64,000 nucleotides of DNA from Demequina sp. NBRC 110054 (GTDB lineage: Bacteria > Actinomycetota > Actinomycetes > Actinomycetales > Demequinaceae). Position numbers and translations under genes: made by a program. The notes beneath the pieces are model-generated. The model saw only the letters and a list, made by a program, of their open reading frames with translations, had not been told where the DNA came from and ran no database searches. Below are positions 58,275 to 64,000 of this stretch, one piece after another; the first letter of the stretch is position 1, and every line of letters starts with the position of its first letter. The stretch is from contig NZ_BBRK01000004.1 of NCBI RefSeq assembly GCF_002090115.1, positions 1,962,294-2,026,293 on the forward strand, given 5' to 3'.

Positions 58275-58326
58275 ACAGGATCCGACCAGGATCCACGACC
58301 ACGAGTTTCAAGAGGAAAGACACATC

Positions 58327-58635
58327 ATGGTGTACGCGATTGTGAAGGCCGGTGGCCGCCAGGAGAAGGTCTCCGAGGGCGATGTCATCGTCGTCGACCG
58401 TCTCAAGGCCGAGGCCGGCTCCACCGTCGAGCTCGCCCCCGTGCTGCTCGTCGATGGTGACAAGGTCACCTCGGACGCCAAGGCGCTGGGCAAGGTCAAG
58501 GTGACCGCCGAGGTCGTGCGCAACGAGCGCGGCGAGAAGATCGACATCCTCAAGTACAAGAACAAGACCGGATACCGCAAGCGCATCGGTCACCGTCAGG
58601 AGCTCACGCGCCTGAAGGTCACGGGCATCAAGTAA
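58327..58635 (+). CDS. rplU: 50S ribosomal protein L21
   Basis: 102 residues. [19 protein letters not shown] and the C-terminal [14 protein letters not shown] are typical. RBS GAGGAAAG. Confidence 0.97.
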   Translation: MVYAIVKAGGRQEKVSEGDVIVVDRLKAEAGSTVELAPVLLVDGDKVTSDAKALGKVKVTAEVVRNERGEKIDILKYKNKTGYRKRIGHRQELTRLKVTGIK

Positions 58636-58650
58636 GCGAGGAGATCACTC

Positions 58651-58905
58651 ATGGCACACAAGAAGGGCGCGAGCTCCTCGCGCAACGGTCGCGATTCCAA
58701 CCCGCAGTACCTCGGCGTCAAGCGCTTCGGCGGCCAGGCCGTCAACGCGGGCGAGATCCTGGTCCGCCAGCGCGGCACCCACTTCCACCCGGGCGAGAAC
58801 GTCGGCCGCGGCAAGGACGACACCCTGTTCGCCCTGTCCGCCGGCTCGGTGGCGTTCAACCAGCGTCGTGGCCGCAAGGTCGTCGACGTCGTGGCGGGCG
58901 AGTAA
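58651..58905 (+). CDS. rpmA: 50S ribosomal protein L27
   Basis: 84 residues. [22 protein letters not shown] is a standard N-terminus without the Firmicutes-type cleaved extension. 15 bases after rplU. Confidence 0.97.
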   Translation: MAHKKGASSSRNGRDSNPQYLGVKRFGGQAVNAGEILVRQRGTHFHPGENVGRGKDDTLFALSAGSVAFNQRRGRKVVDVVAGE

Positions 58906-58927
58906 CCGCACACAGTCGTATCTCAGT

Positions 58928-58958
58928 TCAGGGGCGCGCCGACAGGCAGCGCCCCTGA
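58928..58958 (+). terminator. Hairpin after rpmA
   Basis: TCAGGGGCGC pairs perfectly with GCGCCCCTGA across an 11-base loop; no T run. Probably separates ribosomal protein expression from obg. Confidence 0.6.
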
Positions 58959-59049
58959 CCTGTATCTAGGCTCGAACCAGAGCCGACGCGTCGCGCCGAG
59001 GGCGGACGCGGACCTCTGCCGGTGACGGCACACGAAGAAGGGAGACGCC

Positions 59050-60582
59050 GTGGCGAGCTTCGTCGACCGGGTGACCCTGCACGTCGCCGCTGGCAAGGGT
59101 GGGCACGGCGTCGCGTCCGTGCACCGTGAGAAGTTCAAGCCGCTTGGCGGTCCCGATGGCGGCAACGGCGGCCGCGGCGGATCCGTCGTGCTGCGCGTCG
59201 ACCCCCAGGTCACGACGCTCCTCGACTACCACCACGCGCCGCACCGAAGCGCGGACAACGGCAAGCAGGGCGCGGGAGACATGCGCCACGGCGCGAACGC
59301 CGAGGACCTCGTGCTCGGCGTCCCCAACGGCACGATCGTGAAGTCGTCCGAGGGAGAGTTCCTCGCGGACCTCGTGGGCGACGGCGCCGAGATGGTCATC
59401 GCCGCGGGCGGTCGCGGAGGGCTCGGCAACGCCGCGCTCGCCACGCAGAAGCGCAAGGCCCCCGGCTTCGCGCTGCTGGGCGAGCCCGGCGAGGAGGCCT
59501 CGGTCGTCCTCGAGCTCAAGTCCATCGCGGATGTCGCCCTCGTCGGCTACCCGAGCGCTGGCAAGTCCTCGCTGATCGCCGCGATGAGCCGCGTGCGTCC
59601 CAAGATCGCCGACTATCCGTTCACGACGCTCGTGCCTAACCTTGGCGTCGTCGAGGCCGGCGGCAAGCGCTTCACCATGGCGGACGTGCCGGGGCTGATC
59701 GAAGGCGCGTCCGAGGGCAAGGGCCTCGGACACGACTTCTTGCGCCACATCGAGCGCTGCTCGGTGATCGCGCACGTGCTCGACACCGCGACGCTCGAGA
59801 GCGACCGCGACCCCCTGAAGGACCTCCAGGTCATCGCGGGCGAGCTGCGCGCCTACTCGACGGACGACGCGATCAGCGGCGTGCCCCTCGCGGAGCGTCC
59901 GCAGATCATCATCCTCAACAAGGTCGACATCCCGGACGGCCGCGAGCTCGCCGAGATGGTGCGCCCCGACCTCGAGGTCCTCGGCATGCCGATCTTCGAG
60001 GTGAGCGCCGTGAGCCACGAGGGCCTGAGAGAGCTGGGCTTCGCGCTGTCGGCGATGGTCGAGGAGGAGCGCGCCAAGATCCCGGTGATCGAGAAGGCGC
60101 CCATCGTCCTGCGCCCCAAGGCCGTCGACGAGTCCGGCTTCACCGTGAAGCACGTCCGCGACGGCGCCGAGGACTACTACCAGGTGCGTGGAGGCAAGGT
60201 CGAGCGCTGGGTGCGCCAGACCAACTTCGCCAACGACGAGGCCGTCGGCTACCTCGCGGACAGGCTCGCGCGCGCGGGCGTCGAGGAGGAGCTCTTCCGC
60301 GCGGGCGCGGTCCCGGGCAGCGAGGTCGTGATCGGCCCGCGCGACGGCGGCGTCGTCTTCGACTGGGAGCCGACCATGGCGTCCGGCGCCGAGCTGCTCG
60401 GCCAGCGCGGCTCCGACCTGCGCATCGAGGACCATGAGCGCTCGCACCGCGCGACCCGCGCCGAGAAGCGCCAGGAGCACAAGGAGCGGATGGACGCCAA
60501 GACCGAGGCGCGCAAGGAGCTGTGGACCGAGCGCGACGCGGGACACTGGACCGATCCGTCCAAGGACGACGACGAACTCTGA
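59050..60582 (+). CDS. obgE: GTPase ObgE/CgtA
   Basis: 510 residues, GTG start. Glycine-rich Obg fold ([13 protein letters not shown] ... GGNGGRGGS), G domain with GYPSAGKSS and [10 protein letters not shown], then a C-terminal OCT domain and basic/acidic tail. Ribosome-associated GTPase. Confidence 0.96.
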   Translation: MASFVDRVTLHVAAGKGGHGVASVHREKFKPLGGPDGGNGGRGGSVVLRVDPQVTTLLDYHHAPHRSADNGKQGAGDMRHGANAEDLVLGVPNGTIVKSSEGEFLADLVGDGAEMVIAAGGRGGLGNAALATQKRKAPGFALLGEPGEEASVVLELKSIADVALVGYPSAGKSSLIAAMSRVRPKIADYPFTTLVPNLGVVEAGGKRFTMADVPGLIEGASEGKGLGHDFLRHIERCSVIAHVLDTATLESDRDPLKDLQVIAGELRAYSTDDAISGVPLAERPQIIILNKVDIPDGRELAEMVRPDLEVLGMPIFEVSAVSHEGLRELGFALSAMVEEERAKIPVIEKAPIVLRPKAVDESGFTVKHVRDGAEDYYQVRGGKVERWVRQTNFANDEAVGYLADRLARAGVEEELFRAGAVPGSEVVIGPRDGGVVFDWEPTMASGAELLGQRGSDLRIEDHERSHRATRAEKRQEHKERMDAKTEARKELWTERDAGHWTDPSKDDDEL

Positions 60583-60645
60583 CACGATAGGGGGCGTCGC
60601 ATCGTCCCTCGGTGACGCGCGACGGGCGACCGCAGGGGAGGGCAC

Positions 60646-61764
60646 GTGAGCGAGCACCTGAGAGACGTGGTCGCGCGCGCCTCCCGGATCGTGGTCAAGG
60701 TCGGCAGCTCGTCCCTCACCGGGGATGAGGGCCGCCTCGACAAGGGCCGCCTCGGCGCGCTCGTCGACGTGCTCGCGCATCAGGCGGCGGGCGGACGCGA
60801 GATCATCCTCGTCACCTCGGGATCGATCGCCGCGGGCATCGGCCCGCTCGGGCTCGAGCACCGTCCCACCAATCTCGAGCTGCAGCAGGCCGCGGCGTCG
60901 GTGGGCCAGGGCAAGCTGATCCACGCGTACACGCAGGCCTTCGGCCGACACGGGCTCGACGTGGGCCAGGTGCTCCTCACCTCCGACGACATGGTGCGCC
61001 GCGCGCACTACGGCAACGCCAGGCGCGCGCTTGAATCGCTGCTGAGCCTCGGCGTCGTGCCGATCATCAACGAGAACGACACCGTCGCGACGGATGAGAT
61101 CCGCTTCGGAGACAACGACAGGCTTGCCGCGCTCGTCGCGACCGCGATGGCCGCGGATGCGCTCATCCTGCTCACCGACGTCGACGCGCTCTATACCGCG
61201 GCGCCCGGAACTCCCGGCGCGCACCGGATCTCCGTCGTCCACGGTCCAGAGGACCTGGGCGGAATCGACATCTCCCGACGCGGCTCCGCGGTCGGCACTG
61301 GCGGGATGATCACCAAGGTCGAGGCGGCCTCGATCGCGACGACCTCGGGCGTGCACGTGGTGCTCGCGCGCGCGGACGATGCGGGGGCCGCGCTGGAGGG
61401 CGCGGACGTGGGCACGCTCTTCATGCCGACGGGGAAGCGCGACACGACCCGGCTGCAATGGCTCGCGCACGCAGCGCGCACACGGGGAGGCATCGTCCTC
61501 GACGATGGTGCGGTCCGTGCGGTCATGAGCCGACGCGCGTCGCTGCTCGCCGCCGGCGTCGTCGAGATCCGCGGTCACTTCGAGGCGGGGGAGCCCGTCG
61601 ACCTGCTTTCCGTGGACGGCACTCTCGTGGCGCGCGGCTTCGCGGGCTTCTCGGCGGAGGAGGCCGAGCGCATGAAGGGCCTCAGCACCGATGCGCTAGG
61701 GGAGCGGCTCGGCGATCACTACGCACGCGAGCTGATCCACATCGACCACCTCGTCGTCCTGTAG
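60646..61764 (+). CDS. proB: Glutamate 5-kinase
   Basis: 372 residues, GTG start. KVGSSSLTGDEG, then INENDTVAT and GTGGMITKVEAA; C-terminal PUA domain. First step of proline synthesis. proA does not follow here. Confidence 0.95.
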   Translation: MSEHLRDVVARASRIVVKVGSSSLTGDEGRLDKGRLGALVDVLAHQAAGGREIILVTSGSIAAGIGPLGLEHRPTNLELQQAAASVGQGKLIHAYTQAFGRHGLDVGQVLLTSDDMVRRAHYGNARRALESLLSLGVVPIINENDTVATDEIRFGDNDRLAALVATAMAADALILLTDVDALYTAAPGTPGAHRISVVHGPEDLGGIDISRRGSAVGTGGMITKVEAASIATTSGVHVVLARADDAGAALEGADVGTLFMPTGKRDTTRLQWLAHAARTRGGIVLDDGAVRAVMSRRASLLAAGVVEIRGHFEAGEPVDLLSVDGTLVARGFAGFSAEEAERMKGLSTDALGERLGDHYARELIHIDHLVVL

Positions 61765-61773
61765 GAGGCGCAT

Positions 61774-63084
61774 GTGACCGGTCCGCTGATCCACAACGCC
61801 CTGGGCGCGACCCCGCCCGTCGTGGAGCGGGCCGAGGGGGTGTGGCTCTGGGACGCGGAGGGCCGCCGTTACCTCGACGGGTGCTCGGGCGCCGTCGTCA
61901 GCGCGATCGGCCACAGCCACCCGCACGTGACCTCCGCGATCGCACGCCAGGCGGTCAAGGTGACCTACGCGCATCGCGGCGCGTTCACAAGCGCCGCCGC
62001 GGAGGAGGTCGGCGCGCGGCTGTCGAGGATGACCGGGTTCCCCGGGGTATGGCTCGTCGGGTCGGGGAGCGAGGCGACCGAGGCGGCCATGCAGTTCGCG
62101 CTCCAGTACCAGCGCGAGATCGGTCGGCCCCACCGCACGACGTTCCTGACCGCACGCGCCGGCTATCACGGGAGCACCCTCGGCGCACTGTCCGCCTCGG
62201 GTCACGCGCGCCGCGGAGCGGTCGCGGGCCTCGCGCTCGACATGACCGCGCTGCCGGCGGGGGATGCGCTGCGCGATCAGGGGGACCGCACCGAGGCCGA
62301 GTACGCCGCGCAGATGCTGCGCGAGGCGCGCGAGATCATCGAGCGGCACGCCGGCACGCTCGCCGCGGTGATGATCGAGCCGGTCGGTGGGGCGACGCTC
62401 GGGGCCACCACTCATCCGCCCGGCTACCTGCAGGGCCTGAAGAACCTGTGCGAGGAGACCGGCGCGCTCCTCATCGCGGACGAGGTGATGACGGGGATGG
62501 GGCGCACCGGCACGGTCCTCGCATGCGAGAGCGAGGCTGTCGAGCCAGACCTCGTCGCCATGGGCAAGGGCCTCGGTTCGGGCTACACGCCTATCGCCGG
62601 AGTGCTCGTGTCGCAGCGGGTGCTCGACGCGATCTCGGCGGGATCGGGCATGGTGCTCGGGGGTCACACGTATGCGGGCAACCCGCTGTCGGCCGCCACC
62701 GCTCTCGCGGTGCTCGAGGTGTTCGAGGCCGAGGATGTGATCGCGCGCGGCCGGGCCGCCGCGGTGACGCTGCGTGGGGCGCTTGACGGCATCGCCGTGC
62801 GGCATCCGCTCGTGACCGAGGTGCGTGGCAGGGGGCTGCTCCTCGGGATCGAGCTCGACGCGCAAGACCGGCCACAGGGCAAGACTGCGCTCGCGCTGTC
62901 CGCGGCCTGCACGGCGCACGGGCTGATCGTCTACCCGACCACCGGCGGATACGTCGACGCGGTCATCGTCGCGCCGCCGCTGACGATCGCGGATGGGGAG
63001 ATCGCCTCTCTCGTCGCGTCCCTGGATGCCGCGTTGACGGACGTGGAGGTCGCCCTAGAAGCGCGCCAGGTGCCGCACGCGTAG
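61774..63084 (+). CDS. Class III PLP-dependent aminotransferase
   Basis: 436 residues, GTG start 9 bases after proB. GSEATEAAMQFA, LIADEVMTGMGRTG and the PLP lysine in AMGKGLGSGY define the class (ornithine/omega-amino-acid type). Its place after proB is unusual; donor and acceptor unknown, and an ornithine- or GABA-like substrate is only inference. Confidence 0.87.
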   Translation: MTGPLIHNALGATPPVVERAEGVWLWDAEGRRYLDGCSGAVVSAIGHSHPHVTSAIARQAVKVTYAHRGAFTSAAAEEVGARLSRMTGFPGVWLVGSGSEATEAAMQFALQYQREIGRPHRTTFLTARAGYHGSTLGALSASGHARRGAVAGLALDMTALPAGDALRDQGDRTEAEYAAQMLREAREIIERHAGTLAAVMIEPVGGATLGATTHPPGYLQGLKNLCEETGALLIADEVMTGMGRTGTVLACESEAVEPDLVAMGKGLGSGYTPIAGVLVSQRVLDAISAGSGMVLGGHTYAGNPLSAATALAVLEVFEAEDVIARGRAAAVTLRGALDGIAVRHPLVTEVRGRGLLLGIELDAQDRPQGKTALALSAACTAHGLIVYPTTGGYVDAVIVAPPLTIADGEIASLVASLDAALTDVEVALEARQVPHA

Positions 63085-63138
63085 ATTTCGGCAAGGTTTC
63101 GGGAGAATTACCAGGACGTACGTCTCCAAGGGTCTCGA

Positions 63139-63180
63139 ACTACACCGATGTGGTCATGACCACCCCTCCGGACGTGTAGT
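63139..63180 (+). terminator. Hairpin after the aminotransferase gene, with an internal palindrome
   Basis: ACTACAC (63139) pairs with GTGTAGT (63174-63180), followed by GTTTT. Inside is the perfect palindrome GTGGTCATGACCAC (63150-63163). Either a terminator or a protein-binding site upstream of the rRNA promoters. Confidence 0.5.
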
Positions 63181-63294
63181 GTTTTCCCCCGGAACGAGAT
63201 CGGAATGACATCCGGAAGAGCGGTCGCTGAGGCGGACGACAAGATGTACGATTGAGATCCTCCACTCAAGCGGGAGACAAGCCGGCAAGGCGAG

Positions 63295-63322
63295 TTGACA
63301 TGAACGCGAGAATGGGTAAGAT
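63295..63322 (+). promoter_or_regulatory. rRNA promoter P1
   Basis: TTGACA, 16-base spacer, TAAGAT. First of three near-identical units; shares GGGTAAGATTGAAGGGTTG after the -10. Confidence 0.8.
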
Positions 63323-63391
63323 TGAAGGGTTGCGCTGAGCGAGACTGAGAGGTCGAGCGAGGAGCAGCGCCCCACAATCCGGCGGGTTGAA

Positions 63392-63419
63392 TTGACAAGC
63401 CGGTGAAGATGGGTAAGAT
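63392..63419 (+). promoter_or_regulatory. rRNA promoter P2
   Basis: TTGACA, 16-base spacer, TAAGAT, 97 bases after P1. Flanking sequence repeats that of P1 and P3. Confidence 0.8.
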
Positions 63420-63500
63420 TGAAGGGTTGCCCCGAGCGAGGCTGAGAGGCCGAAGCGAAGAGTAGCTCCCATCGATCTGGCGGTTCGCTGATGAGGCGAA

Positions 63501-63528
63501 TTGACAAGTCAGAGAAGATGGTTAAGAT
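63501..63528 (+). promoter_or_regulatory. rRNA promoter P3
   Basis: TTGACA, 16-base spacer, TAAGAT, 109 bases after P2 and about 270 bases before mature 16S rRNA. Confidence 0.8.
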
Positions 63529-63796
63529 TGAAGGGTTGCCCCGAGCGAGGTCGTGAGACTGAGTGAGGTGCGTGTCCGAACTTTGAGAACTCAACAGTGT
63601 GCCACATAGTCGATGCCAAATTATTAATTCCCGGCATCCTGGCTGCCAGTTTTGGTGGTGGGGATGTGGGATTCCTTTGGTAGATAACGAAATGTCAGTG
63701 ATGTTTTGTTTGATGCCGGGGTTCGAACGCAGTCTTCGGATTGTTTTCGTAAAAGGTTTCACGGTCTTGTCTTTGGATGGGGTCGTGGTTTGAACA
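63529..63796 (+). other. 16S rRNA leader
   Basis: Transcribed spacer before 16S. TTTGAGAACTCAACAGTGTG near 63581 is the conserved actinobacterial pre-16S leader element. CCCGGCATC (63630) pairs perfectly with GATGCCGGG (63712-63720), a leader stem probably involved in processing. Confidence 0.6.
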
Positions 63797-64000
63797 TTTA
63801 CGGAGAGTTTGATCCTGGCTCAGGACGAACGCTGGCGGCGTGCTTAACACATGCAAGTCGAACGGTGAAGCGAGAGCTTGCTCTTGTGGATCAGTGGCGA
63901 ACGGGTGAGTAACACGTGAGTAACCTGCCCCAGACTCTGGGATAAGCCTTGGAAACGAGGTCTAATACCGGATAAGCGGCTCCACCGCATGGTGAGAGTC
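63797..64000 (+). rRNA. rrs: 16S ribosomal RNA, 5' part
   Basis: The conserved start GAGAGTTTGATCCTGGCTCA and GACGAACGCTGGCGGCGTGC are present, and the gene runs off the right edge. The visible variable region is actinobacterial. The exact 5' end is placed by similarity. Confidence 0.97.

Noticed and set aside
58966..61578. 870-codon open frame antisense to obgE and proB
   Set aside because: Antisense shadow of two well-recognised genes; no motif.
63290..63560. CRISPR-like repetition before the 16S gene
   Set aside because: Repeats are promoters with unequal spacing, not short repeats with unique spacers.

Overview
The window is a high-GC actinobacterial chromosome segment. The 5' end of a 16S rRNA gene lies at the right edge. 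Gene order is typical of Actinomycetota: ddl with a DUF3515 lipoprotein and thiL, rpmB-DAK2-recG-rsmD-coaD-yceD-rpmF-rnc-mutM, cydABDC, and rne-rplU-rpmA-obg-proB. The partial 16S and overall character fit Micrococcales (Cellulomonadaceae/Demequinaceae-like), but I cannot fix the genus by eye.

Positions 1 to about 10,700 are a defence-type island of visibly lower GC. It holds a truncated DUF2510-DUF4041 gene, a 793-residue zinc-ribbon plus PD-(D/E)XK protein, a HEPN-motif protein, and a compact type II CBASS operon read leftward: CD-NTase, Cap2, Cap3, then a DUF6602 protein with a nuclease-like D...ExK signature that I propose as the effector. A membrane protein overlapped by a GT4 glycosyltransferase diverges from the CBASS operon. 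A strong terminator at 10,753 closes the island.

Positions 10.9-26.7 kb are mixed metabolism and regulation: lipoprotein, GH43-like enzyme, flavoprotein, ECF sigma factor with a DUF5667-like membrane partner, flavodoxin, adenosine-deaminase-like protein, a roadblock/GTPase/roadblock/roadblock operon, and an IclR regulator facing leuCD across a palindromic operator. Then come two CPBP membrane proteins, a TetR regulator and two kinases. Positions 26.8-31 kb carry a cell-envelope operon (murA, plsC, gpsA, ddl). Positions 32.4-36.8 kb interrupt the usual DUF3515-thiL neighbourhood with MATE, XRE plus membrane protein, DUF4386 and MDR genes.

Positions 36.9-47.2 kb are the conserved thiL to mutM core. 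A DevR-type response regulator follows. The matching GAF sensor kinase is the last gene of the leftward cydABDC operon, and two DosR-box-like palindromes lie upstream of cydA, which suggests redox control of cytochrome bd. The rightmost part has rne, rplU, rpmA, obg, proB, an aminotransferase, then three tandem rRNA promoters and 16S rRNA.

A dispersed 10-mer, GGGACGATGC, occurs about a dozen times in the core, including pairs in an intergenic gap and within an expanded loop of mutM. I saw none in the island. No tRNA, CRISPR array, IS transposase or integrase was recognised.
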